Shown one piece after another: positions 8,689 through 15,353 of a stretch of 53,557 nucleotides of DNA. The notes below the pieces were generated by a model. It made no database searches, was not told the origin of the DNA, and saw only the letters and a program-made list of their open reading frames with translations. The position numbers were made by a program, and so were the translations under genes. Location: positions 1 to 53,557 of the forward strand of contig JAILFH010000015.1 of NCBI GenBank assembly GCA_024697645.1. Reading direction: 5' to 3'. The stretch's first letter is position 1; every line of letters starts with the position of its first letter. This stretch comes from Prevotella sp. (lineage in GTDB: Bacteria > Bacteroidota > Bacteroidia > Bacteroidales > Bacteroidaceae).

Positions 8689-8774
8689 TGCCGCGAGCGG
8701 GACTCGAACCCGCACAGCCATCACTGGCTAAGGGATTTTAAGTCCCTCGTGTCTACCAATTCCACCATTGCGGC
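8689..8774 (-). tRNA. tRNA-Leu (anticodon TAA)
   Basis: The minus strand folds as a class II tRNA: acceptor GCCGCAA pairing with TCGCGGC (one A-C mismatch), D loop with TTGGTAGA, anticodon stem GAGGGA/TCCCT with loop CTTAAAA giving anticodon TAA, a variable arm of about 15 bases (TAGCCAGTGATGGCTG) and T loop TTCGAGT. The discriminator is A, as expected for leucine. The 3' CCA is not encoded. Confidence 0.96.
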
Positions 8775-8847
8775 AATATTTAATATTATTACCCGATACT
8801 TCGATTCGCTTCAGTATAGGGGAAACTACCTCTGTAATTTCGAAATG

Positions 8848-8879
8848 CAAAGATACAGCAAAAAAGACGAACTGCCAAA
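8848..8879 (-). promoter_or_regulatory. Bacteroidota-type promoter of tRNA-Leu
   Basis: The minus strand has TTTG (8876-8879), 20 bases, then TATCTTTG (8848-8855), which agrees with the TTTG / TAnnTTTG consensus and spacing. The expected start of transcription is near 8841, giving a leader of about 67 bases before the tRNA. Confidence 0.75.
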
Positions 8880-8954
8880 ATTATTTAAGAATTTTAATAA
8901 TATTCCTGCGACTTTAGAAGCACAGACAACAAGGATGAAGGCTTATTTTCAAAT

Positions 8955-8992
8955 TAACACGGATTTTTTAGTGGACATTTTTCACGGATAAA
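8955..8992. repeat. ACGGAT-type low-complexity repeat traces
   Basis: The sequence holds AACACGGATTTTTT and, 27 bases later, TTTCACGGATAA, resembling the repeats at 9660-9690 and 13167-13216. The 294-base gap between the tRNA and the next gene otherwise shows only the tRNA promoter and the CT-rich tract at 9031-9059. Confidence 0.4.
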
Positions 8993-9030
8993 AGAGAGAC
9001 TATCTGTAAAAAAGACAAAAAAGTAATCCC

Positions 9031-9059
9031 GTTCCTCATTCCTCGTTCCTCCTTCCTCG
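9031..9059. repeat. tandem TTCCTC low-complexity tract
   Basis: Four near-copies of a 7-base unit (TTCCTCA / TTCCTCG / TTCCTCC / TTCCTCG) stand in a row just beyond the stop of the small lipoprotein gene at 9069. This is one of four families of simple repeats in the block from 8.9 to 14.2 kb. Confidence 0.6.
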
Positions 9060-9068
9060 ACATCATCA

Positions 9069-9623
9069 TCAATTTACCGTGAGCACTCCGTAGGGACCAG
9101 TTGTGGCGGAACGATAGCGTGTGAGTTTTTTGCCTGCATCACCTGCAACGATAATTCCTCCGCTATTCAGATTGTATTGGCGCTGGCAAACGGCACAAGT
9201 TCCAATTCCATTGGAGGCAACGGATATGGGATAACTACGAATTGGGATGCGGGCAAGGTCGAAACAATTAGGGCATTCGCGGTCGTAAGCATAGAATGTC
9301 AGCGGGTCGGAGAGAACGCCATAACCCACAATAACTCCGTTATTCATACCACAAATCAGCGTTCGCTTGGCATCAATAGCATTGAAAATGGACTCCGAAG
9401 ATGTCTGCTGATTACTTTTGAAAACAAAATAACGCGCTCCGTTCTTTGAAACTACAGTGATGGTTGTAAACACGTTCGAATAAGGCGTCATCGCCGAACC
9501 AAGCGTAGCATCATTGTGCGAGGCGTTATCAATGACAAGGTAGCAGGCATGTGTCGTGTATTCCTGCTGCGTATCGCCACAGGAAGAAAGAAGGAAGAGG
9601 AAAAAGAAGAAACTCACCCTCAT
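9069..9623 (-). CDS. small lipoprotein with two CXXC motifs (zinc-ribbon or Rieske-like)
   Basis: The start is set at ATG 9623, giving 184 residues with an N-terminus MRVSFFFFLFLLSSC that ends in a lipobox (Cys15). The in-frame ATG at 9704 would add 27 residues, part of which is encoded by a dispersed intergenic repeat, so it is unlikely. The mature protein is beta-rich. Cys117-Pro-Asn-Cys120 and Cys143-Ala-Val-Cys146, about 23 residues apart, form a paired CXXC arrangement like a zinc ribbon; the region also recalls Rieske-type ferredoxin folds, but the CXH motifs of a true Rieske centre are absent. The protein ends in a conserved-looking segment rich in Gly (AGDAGKKLTRY, TGPYGVL). It follows argH by 84 bases. 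Function unknown. Confidence 0.75.
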   Translation of the reverse strand: MRVSFFFFLFLLSSCGDTQQEYTTHACYLVIDNASHNDATLGSAMTPYSNVFTTITVVSKNGARYFVFKSNQQTSSESIFNAIDAKRTLICGMNNGVIVGYGVLSDPLTFYAYDRECPNCFDLARIPIRSYPISVASNGIGTCAVCQRQYNLNSGGIIVAGDAGKKLTRYRSATTGPYGVLTVN

Positions 9624-9659
9624 CCAATCCCTAAAGGGAAGGGAATTGCCTCGTAAATA

Positions 9660-9690
9660 TTTATACACGGATGACACAGATGTAATTCTT
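9660..9690. repeat. ACGGATGACACA dispersed repeat copy
   Basis: ACACGGATGACACAGATG lies between argH and the small lipoprotein gene. The core ACGGATGACACA recurs at 13174-13185 upstream of comF. It lies in the frame of the long form of the lipoprotein ORF and is a reason to choose the shorter start. Confidence 0.55.
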
Positions 9691-9707
9691 ATTCGAAAAT
9701 CCAAACA

Positions 9708-11045
9708 CTATTCCACGAGTTTCTTTTCTGCTTCCTCGGCGCGTTCGAAATGGAATTCGGCAAGGCGGGTTTCCATGAGTTGGGCAATTTGCTCATTGCA
9801 CAGATTGCCGATACTGCCCTCATGGGTATGATGAATGTTACGGTCAGCATGGAATTCGCCTGCCTCAATTTGCAATCCCACTTGCTTATAAGCATCGCGG
9901 AAAGGAACACCAGAGGCTGCGAGTCGATTGACTTCCTCAACCGAGAACATCGGGTCATAGATGGGATTATCTAAGATTTCCTCATTCACCTCCATACGCT
10001 CTACGATATAGGTAGCCATTCGCAGACAGTCTTTCAGTTCATCGAAAGCAGGGAGGAAGGCTTCCTTAATAATCTGCAGGTCGCGGAAATAACCTGTGGG
10101 CAGATTGTTCATGATGAGCACAACCTGTTGTGGCAGAGCCTGAAGTTTGTTCGACTTCGCACGGATAAGTTCGAACACATCGGGGTTCTTCTTATGCGGC
10201 ATAATTGAGGAACCCGTAGTGCATTCCTTGGGCAGACGAACAAAACCGAAGTTCTGGGAATTGAATAGACAGGCGTCGTAGGCCAATTTTGAAAGTGTAC
10301 CCGCTACAGAGGCAAGAGCAAAACTGACACTACGTTCGGTTTTTCCTCGACCCATCTGGGCATAGACTACGTTGTATGCCATCGAGTCGAAACCCAGTAA
10401 ATCGGTGGTGAGTTGACGGTTAAGCGGGAATGAAGAACCATAGCCTGCAGCCGAACCAAGGGGATTGCGGTTTGTCTGACGATAGGCTGCCTGTAGCATG
10501 AGGATATCGTCGCAGAGACTTTCTGCATGGGCGCCGAACCAAAGTCCGAAACTTGAGGGCATTGCCACTTGAAGATGGGTATATCCCGGCATAAGCACAT
10601 GCTTCGTCTCCTCGCTTCGTTCCTGCAGTCGGTCGAAGAGTTTCTTGACAAGCATCACTACCTCTTGTAATTCGTGACGGATGAAGAGTTTCAGGTCGAC
10701 AAGCACCTGATCATTGCGCGAACGACCGGAATGGATTTTCTTACCCACATCACCGAGTCGACGCGTTAGCATAAGTTCCACCTGTGAGTGAACATCCTCA
10801 ACGCCTTCCTCAATGACAAACTCACCACGCTCGCACTGCTGATAGATAGTTCGCAGTTCAGCCAACAATACGTCGAGTTCCTCGCGCTCGAGCAATCCAA
10901 TGCTTTCGAGCATCGTAATGTGAGCCATAGATCCCAGCACGTCGAAAGGTGCCAGATAGAGGTCCATCTCGCGATCGCGACCTACGGTGAAACGCTCAAT
11001 CTCCGAGGTCATCTCGTAATTCTTACTCCAAAGTTTTTCTGCCAT
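9708..11045 (-). CDS. argH: argininosuccinate lyase
   Basis: ArgH splits argininosuccinate into arginine and fumarate, the last step of arginine synthesis, in the cytoplasm as a homotetramer. The family signature TGSSIMPHKKNPD lies at residues 277-289, with the catalytic Ser at 279. The N-terminal HSGRSRNDQV and central GYTHLQVAMP segments that build the active site are also present. The start is set at ATG 11045 (MAEKLWSKN, a typical ArgH beginning); an ATG 30 bases upstream would add 10 unrelated residues. The resulting 445 residues match the family. It follows the SRPBCC gene after 117 bases that contain an AAGTTCA repeat tract. No other arginine gene is nearby. Confidence 0.97.
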   Translation of the reverse strand: MAEKLWSKNYEMTSEIERFTVGRDREMDLYLAPFDVLGSMAHITMLESIGLLEREELDVLLAELRTIYQQCERGEFVIEEGVEDVHSQVELMLTRRLGDVGKKIHSGRSRNDQVLVDLKLFIRHELQEVVMLVKKLFDRLQERSEETKHVLMPGYTHLQVAMPSSFGLWFGAHAESLCDDILMLQAAYRQTNRNPLGSAAGYGSSFPLNRQLTTDLLGFDSMAYNVVYAQMGRGKTERSVSFALASVAGTLSKLAYDACLFNSQNFGFVRLPKECTTGSSIMPHKKNPDVFELIRAKSNKLQALPQQVVLIMNNLPTGYFRDLQIIKEAFLPAFDELKDCLRMATYIVERMEVNEEILDNPIYDPMFSVEEVNRLAASGVPFRDAYKQVGLQIEAGEFHADRNIHHTHEGSIGNLCNEQIAQLMETRLAEFHFERAEEAEKKLVE

Positions 11046-11069
11046 ATTCGTTTCTAATGCCCTTAGGCG

Positions 11070-11116
11070 GTTCAAAGATTCAAGAGTTCAAAAGTTCAAG
11101 GGGTTTAAAAGTTCAG
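11070..11116. repeat. degenerate tandem GTTCAAA tract upstream of argH
   Basis: About six degenerate copies of a 7-9 base unit (GGTTCAAA, GATTCAAGA, GTTCAAAA, GTTCAAGGG, TTTAAAA, GTTCAGA) follow one another in the gap between the SRPBCC gene and argH. A related tract occurs inside prmC at 14129-14145. Confidence 0.6.
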
Positions 11117-11162
11117 AGTAAACTCTCAAATTAAAAAAGCAATTTTTGCTCCTTGTACCTTT

Positions 11163-11594
11163 TTAAACTTCTTCTTCCTGTACGTAGTTCAATGCCTGAA
11201 GGACATCAGCCATTTTCTCAATGCCTTCCTGAAGAGGTTTCTGCACCATCGCCTTAAGGAACATATTCAACTCGGCTTTCATGGTGAGTTTCATCTTACA
11301 GGTTTCTTCAGTGACAGGCAGCAACTGTACCCAGAAATTGAAGGGCACAGGACTCTCCATACTTTCAAACTTGATGGTCTTCGGTTCCTCACGGTCAACG
11401 ACGTGCAGGCTGACCTTGCCCACCATTGGAGCCTCAACACTGACGGAATCAGCATCAAACTCGAGGCCTTGCAGTTTGTCCTCAGGAATGCGGTCTTTCA
11501 CGCGCTCGAGGTTCTGCAGATTACTCAACATCTCATATACTTTCTGCTGCGGCGCCTTGATTTCACGCACGCTGCTTTCAAACTTACTACTCAT
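11163..11594 (-). CDS. SRPBCC (START-like) family protein
   Basis: The protein has 143 residues from ATG 11594 (MSSKFESSVREI); the longer ORF start would add 16 non-conserved residues. It shows the pattern of a small SRPBCC/START-like ligand-binding fold: an N-terminal beta strand with VREIKAPQQKVYEMLSN, a central sheet, and a long C-terminal helix (about 108-137, FLKAMVQKPLQEGIEKMADV). No signal peptide, so cytoplasmic. The ligand and the function are unknown; such proteins often sit next to pyrE in Bacteroidales. It lies 88 bases after pyrE and before argH, in the same direction, so it is probably in the pyrE transcript. Confidence 0.85.
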   Translation of the reverse strand: MSSKFESSVREIKAPQQKVYEMLSNLQNLERVKDRIPEDKLQGLEFDADSVSVEAPMVGKVSLHVVDREEPKTIKFESMESPVPFNFWVQLLPVTEETCKMKLTMKAELNMFLKAMVQKPLQEGIEKMADVLQALNYVQEEEV

Positions 11595-11682
11595 TACAAT
11601 TGGATTTTTATTTGAGAATGGAACCCACAAACCCGAAGGCAACGCACAGAGCCATTACTCATTTCTTAATATTTATTACTCA

Positions 11683-12315
11683 CTATTTGCCCCATTCAGC
11701 AGGATTCTTACGCCACTCGCGAAGAAGTTCCAAGTCGGATTCTGACACGTAGCCCGTTTCTGCTGCTTCTGCAATGACGTGTTCATAGTCGGTAAGTGTT
11801 GTCAATTCAACACCAGCCTCGCGGAAGGCCTCCTCAGCAACTGCAAAACCATAGGTATGACTTGCCACCATACCCATCACCTCTATGCCAGCCTGACGAA
11901 GAGCATCAACAGCCTTCAGCGACGAGCCACCCGTGGAGATGAGGTCTTCAACGACGACCACCTTCGCACCTGCCTGCAATTCGCCTTCAATCTGATTGCC
12001 CATACCGTGATCCTTCGGTTTCGGACGTACATAGGCAAACGGAAGTCCGAGCGCATCGGCAACGAGTGCACCCTGAGAGATGGCTCCTGTGGCAACGCCT
12101 GCAATGGCCTCTACATCGGGATAGCGCTCAAGGATAAGACTCACCAGACGCAACTTTACATAGGTGCGCACCTCAGGATAGGAATTTACCTTTCGGTTAT
12201 CACAATAGATGGGCGACTTCCAACCACTTGCCCAAGTGAAAGGCTCTTGTGGACGGAGTTTTATTGCCTTGATTTTCAATAGTTTGGCAGCAAATGCCTT
12301 CTTCATTTGATCCAT
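11683..12315 (-). CDS. pyrE: orotate phosphoribosyltransferase
   Basis: PyrE joins orotate to PRPP to give OMP in pyrimidine synthesis, in the cytoplasm. The PRPP-binding motif VVVVEDLISTGGSS lies at about 119-132. The flexible catalytic loop with RPKPKDHG (97-104) and the orotate-binding FTWASGWKSPIYCDNR (26-41) are also seen. The 210-residue length fits the family. Translation may start at Met1 or Met4. It has a promoter of its own upstream (12345-12375), so it is expressed separately from comF, and is followed by the SRPBCC gene and argH. Confidence 0.97.
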   Translation of the reverse strand: MDQMKKAFAAKLLKIKAIKLRPQEPFTWASGWKSPIYCDNRKVNSYPEVRTYVKLRLVSLILERYPDVEAIAGVATGAISQGALVADALGLPFAYVRPKPKDHGMGNQIEGELQAGAKVVVVEDLISTGGSSLKAVDALRQAGIEVMGMVASHTYGFAVAEEAFREAGVELTTLTDYEHVIAEAAETGYVSESDLELLREWRKNPAEWGK

Positions 12316-12344
12316 ATATCTTTATTTTTAATGATTTCCCACTG

Positions 12345-12375
12345 CAAAATTACAACATCCAACTTCTGATTGCAA
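12345..12375 (-). promoter_or_regulatory. promoter of pyrE-SRPBCC-argH
   Basis: On the minus strand TTG (12373-12375) is followed after 20 bases by TAATTTTG (12345-12352), a good match to the Bacteroidota consensus. The box lies 30 bases before the pyrE ATG. Confidence 0.7.
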
Positions 12376-12420
12376 GTTTTTTAACAGAAAATATGTTTTT
12401 TCTTCCTTTCGCAATCATTC

Positions 12421-13185
12421 TTAGCCGTGAGTGAAACCGAGGGAGGTTATACTGATACGAATCCCTTCGACTTGCTGGAGTTCCTCGCAACAGCCCGTCA
12501 TCGTAGCACCAGTAGTCACCACATCGTCGACCACCAACACATGACGCCCAACCAACAGATCGGGATTCGCCAACTTAAAAGTTCCCTCTACATTTTGTCT
12601 GCGTTCATCTGCCCGTTTACGAGTCTGGCTTTCAACAAAGTGTGTTCGTATAACAGCGTTATCGACAATGGGAATGGAGGTGACAGCACTTATTCCCACT
12701 GCAATCTCCTGGGCCTGATTATAACCACGCTGTCGCTCACGCTCCTTGGCAAGGGGAAGGGGAACAAGAGCATCAATGTCGCTGTAGAAATGCTTCGGCA
12801 GAAACTCCGTTGCCATTATGCTACCGAAATAGCGTCCTATCGCCGGGCGGTTACGATATTTCATTTCCTGGACAATATTGCTCACCGAAACACTTGGTTG
12901 GTAGTAGAGCCACGCAGCCGCACGCTCCAGTTGAATCTTGCCCCAAAACAAACGTGCCATTTCATTGTCGTAGGGGTCTTCAGCGTGATCGGACCGCGGC
13001 AGAACCATCATGCAACTACTGCAGACATACTCCTCACTCTCTGCCAATCGACCTCCACACACAAGACACAAACGGGGTGAGATGAGATCGAAGAGGCGGG
13101 TCCAGAAACTGGAACGGGATTCTCTCCCTTCGCTCTTTCCTGCAGAGTTGGAGTCCTTCTTCAGATTTTTAACCACGGATGACAC
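12421..13185 (-). CDS. comF: ComF family phosphoribosyltransferase-like protein
   Basis: This is a 254-residue ComF-type protein. An N-terminal zinc finger is formed by Cys40-Leu-Val-Cys43 and Cys55-Ser-Ser-Cys58. The C-terminal half is a type I phosphoribosyltransferase domain with the PRPP motif VLVVDDVVTTGATM (about 220-233). ComF supports DNA uptake and processing in naturally competent bacteria; in Bacteroidota its role is not established. The only start codons before the zinc finger are GTG at 13185 and GTG at 13176. Both lie in a dispersed ACGGATGACACA repeat, so the repeat supplies the start. It lies 76 bases after recX, in the prmC-recX-comF direction. Confidence 0.88.
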   Translation of the reverse strand: MSSVVKNLKKDSNSAGKSEGRESRSSFWTRLFDLISPRLCLVCGGRLAESEEYVCSSCMMVLPRSDHAEDPYDNEMARLFWGKIQLERAAAWLYYQPSVSVSNIVQEMKYRNRPAIGRYFGSIMATEFLPKHFYSDIDALVPLPLAKERERQRGYNQAQEIAVGISAVTSIPIVDNAVIRTHFVESQTRKRADERRQNVEGTFKLANPDLLVGRHVLVVDDVVTTGATMTGCCEELQQVEGIRISITSLGFTHG

Positions 13186-13216
13186 AAATTTATTCTTGTT
13201 TCCTTTATTTCACGGA
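13167..13216. repeat. ACGGAT dispersed repeat supplying the comF start codon
   Basis: AACCACGGATGACACAAATT and, further on, ATTTCACGGATTACC frame this tract. It resembles 9660-9690 and 8955-8992. The comF GTG start codons at 13185 and 13176 lie inside it. Confidence 0.55.
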
Positions 13217-13261
13217 TTACCAATATAGAGTTTCTCACAGTTCAGAGACTCTTCTATGACC

Positions 13262-13726
13262 CTAAATTTCAAGGGATTTTTCAATTTGATCCATCGAAAA
13301 TCCACGACTCTGTGCAAAACGGATGAGTTTCATCTGACGTTCAAAATCATTGCGGGCTGAAATGCTACGCTGCTTGCTCTTCAGCAGGGGACGGAGGACT
13401 CTCAGATAGTCCTCCTCAGGTACTTCGTCGAGCACTTTCTGCTGGATGGATTTATCGACGCCCTTCGCCCAGAGAGCCTGTTCAATCTTACGACGACCCC
13501 AGGAATTGAACTGAATCTTATCATTGACGAAAGCACGGGTGAAGCGCTCGTCGTCAACAAATTTATCTGCTATCAACTTCTCCATCACTCGGGCTTGAGC
13601 CTCATCGCTAAGCCCCCAAAGACGCATCTTCTGCAAGATTTCACCCGAAGAATGCTCACTGCGCGCACAAAGCGTCATCAGTTTTGTTCGGGCTTGCTGC
13701 TCGGTTATTTGTTTGTTCTTTTCCAT
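13262..13726 (-). CDS. recX: regulatory protein RecX
   Basis: RecX binds RecA filaments and modulates homologous recombination. The 154-residue protein shows the three-helix repeat layout of the family, with ARTKLMTLCARSEHSSGEI (about 12-30), LIADKFVDDERFTRAFVNDK (51-70) and GRRKIEQALWAKGV (about 77-90). The family length is about 150-160, so it is full-length. Its start overlaps the end of prmC by 22 bases, indicating translational coupling. recA is not in the window. Confidence 0.93.
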   Translation of the reverse strand: MEKNKQITEQQARTKLMTLCARSEHSSGEILQKMRLWGLSDEAQARVMEKLIADKFVDDERFTRAFVNDKIQFNSWGRRKIEQALWAKGVDKSIQQKVLDEVPEEDYLRVLRPLLKSKQRSISARNDFERQMKLIRFAQSRGFSMDQIEKSLEI

Positions 13727-14661
13727 GCTCTAATGAATCTTGTCTTACCAAATTGATCGTTTTTCGTTTCCACGCGTCCGAAACCCAATGTTTCCAACAA
13801 CTTCCTCAAATCCTCAGAATAAAGAGGATTAATCTCAAAGAGAAGCCAACCACCCGGTCGTAATGCCTCAATGGCATAAGCACCAATTGCCCGATAGAAA
13901 ATCAAGGGGTCGTCGTCTTTTACAAACAACGCCAGATGGGGTTCGTGCTCCAATACATGCTCCTCCATTGATGCCGCTTCTTGCTGACAAATGTAAGGAG
14001 GATTAGAAAGGATGAAATCCCAAGAGGAGTTGAGAGTTGAGAGTTGAGGGTTGAGAGTTATGATTTCCTTTTCTGGCTGCGAAGTAAAATTCGAATTCTC
14101 CGACTCTGAACTGGGGAACTGATTTTTGGAACTTGAATCTTGAATTTCGTTCCCCATTAACGCATCTCTCTGTTCGAACTGAACATGAACTTGGAGTCGT
14201 TTGGCATTTTCGCGAGCGACTTCCAACGCTTCTTCAGAAATATCCCATGCGGAAACTTTTGCCTCTGGCCACTCGGCAGCTAACGTGCAGGCAATGCAAC
14301 CAGAACCTGTACCAATATCAAGAATCGCAGGATGATTGGAAAGGTCGGAATCATTGCGCAATTCGAGACACCATGAGACAAGTTCCTCTGTCTCGGGACG
14401 TGGAATCAGCACCGAAGGAGTCACGTGGAGACGACGCCCGAAAAACTCCGCTTCACCCACGACATACTGCAAGGGCTCACCATTTTCCAAACGCTGAAGA
14501 TCTGCACTCAACTGCAATTCGTCGAGCGTCTCGGTCTTGCCACAGGCAACATCCACCATCGACAAGCCGTATTTCATTTCCAATAGATAGCGAACCACTG
14601 CTGCGGCCTCAGCCTCGCCATAGCGTTCCGCCAATCTATTCTTCAGTTCATGATACCTCAT
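13705..14661 (-). CDS. prmC: release-factor glutamine methyltransferase with an in-frame low-complexity insertion
   Basis: PrmC methylates the Gln of the GGQ motif in release factors RF1 and RF2, using S-adenosylmethionine. The SAM-binding motif Asp115-Ile-Gly-Thr-Gly-Ser-Gly and the substrate-binding Asn220-Pro-Pro-Tyr223 are present, as is the N-terminal helical domain. The 318 residues are longer than usual because about 44 residues (about 170-213) are inserted between the DAL motif and the strand before NPPY. The insertion is rich in Ser, Asn, Glu and Gln, and is encoded by simple repeats of types seen between genes nearby. Both motifs and the reading frame are intact, so the enzyme may still work. 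First gene of prmC-recX-comF, with a good promoter almost touching the start. Confidence 0.95.
   Translation of the reverse strand: MRYHELKNRLAERYGEAEAAAVVRYLLEMKYGLSMVDVACGKTETLDELQLSADLQRLENGEPLQYVVGEAEFFGRRLHVTPSVLIPRPETEELVSWCLELRNDSDLSNHPAILDIGTGSGCIACTLAAEWPEAKVSAWDISEEALEVARENAKRLQVHVQFEQRDALMGNEIQDSSSKNQFPSSESENSNFTSQPEKEIITLNPQLSTLNSSWDFILSNPPYICQQEAASMEEHVLEHEPHLALFVKDDDPLIFYRAIGAYAIEALRPGGWLLFEINPLYSEDLRKLLETLGFGRVETKNDQFGKTRFIRAWKRTNK
14027..14155. repeat. low-complexity insertion inside prmC
   Basis: It starts with four tandem copies of a 7-base GAGTTGA-type unit (14027-14058) and ends in a AACTTGAATCTTGAA tract (14131-14145) like the one at 11070-11116. The insertion is a multiple of three and carries no stop in the prmC frame. 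Its ends are estimated from the expected PrmC length. Confidence 0.7.
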
Positions 14662-14672
14662 TGTTGTTCTTG

Positions 14673-14703
14673 CAAAGTTACAAAGAATTTATCAGAGCAC
14701 AAA
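14673..14703 (-). promoter_or_regulatory. promoter of prmC-recX-comF
   Basis: On the minus strand TTTG (14700-14703), a 19-base spacer and TAACTTTG (14673-14680) match the Bacteroidota consensus. The expected transcription start is near 14667, leaving only about six bases before the prmC ATG at 14661. Confidence 0.75.
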
Positions 14704-14832
14704 ATCGAATCAATAATTTGAGAGAAAAATAATCCGTTATGTGTGACTAAAATGGTTCAGTAAAGTAACTTCTGCCAAATATGAAAGGAACAAAGATTGT
14801 GTTTTGCAGAGAGAAAACTATGGTTTTAGGAA

Positions 14833-14939
14833 GTAATATGTGGCATATTACAAAGTAATAAGTAACATATTACTGAGTAATAAGTGACATATTACCGACC
14901 AATAAGTAACATATTACTTTTCAATAAGTGACTTATTAC
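14833..14939. repeat. tandem array A: five 19-base palindromes, exact 22-base period
   Basis: Units start at 14833, 14855, 14877, 14899 and 14921. Each is a 19-base near-palindrome with consensus GTAATAAGTNACATATTAC, separated by 3-base spacers. The period of 22 is not a multiple of three and no gene covers it. It lies in the 692-base gap between prmC and the GH43 gene. It resembles a series of binding sites on one face of the helix more than a coding repeat. Confidence 0.9.
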
Positions 14940-15119
14940 TTCATGAAAGGAGTTGTTTTGAACGATAAAGGACAAATGACGGTTGATAAACAAGCCGTTA
15001 AAACTACGGCAGATTTAAGCAATAGAGAAAATAAAGGAAAATGGATAAGGTAAAAGAAAGTTGCTAATGTGTTTAGAAAAACTTCACATAGAACAGAATA
15101 TAGAGAATAACCAACTCCG

Positions 15120-15160
15120 AAAACGATGAAGTCCCCTCCACTAAGCGGAGAGGACTTCAT
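15120..15160 (-). terminator. terminator of the GH43 gene
   Basis: Arms 15126-15139 and 15147-15160 (ATGAAGTCCCCTCC and GGAGAGGACTTCAT) pair over 14 bases with one G-T and a 7-base loop. On the minus strand the next bases are CGTTTTC, a short T tract. It lies about 195 bases past the GH43 stop, beyond array D. Confidence 0.7.
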
Positions 15161-15181
15161 TGACAAATAGTTATTTGTAAG

Positions 15182-15353
15182 CAGTGTTGATAATCATCTG
15201 GAACACTGAAACCCTTTTGCTTAACTATGCTGATAAGAACCTTGGGCATTCAATCCTTTTAGTTTATCAGTGCTGATAACTGACTGAGGTATTTGAACCC
15301 TTTTGCTTAACACTGCAAATAGATGCTTTGAAGATTGAGTTCCTTTAAACAAA
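15182..15353. repeat. tandem array D: about four units of 43 bases
   Basis: TGTTGATAA (15185), TGCTGATAA (15228) and TGCTGATAA (15271) recur at 43-base steps, and a CCTTTT box recurs near 15213, 15255, 15299 and 15342. The 43-base period is close to twice 22. The array ends right at the stop codon of the GH43 gene, so it forms that gene's 3' untranslated region. Confidence 0.7.

Noticed and set aside
8749..8991. 80-residue plus-strand ORF across the tRNA and its promoter
   Set aside because: It overlaps the tRNA gene and promoter antisense and has no coding features.
14833..14939. Array A as a CRISPR
   Set aside because: The repeats are degenerate palindromes with spacers of only 3 bases and there are no cas genes.
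14943..15053. 36-residue plus-strand ORF between arrays A and D
   Set aside because: It opens right after array A with no promoter, signal or recognisable motif; chance cannot be excluded in a gap of this length.
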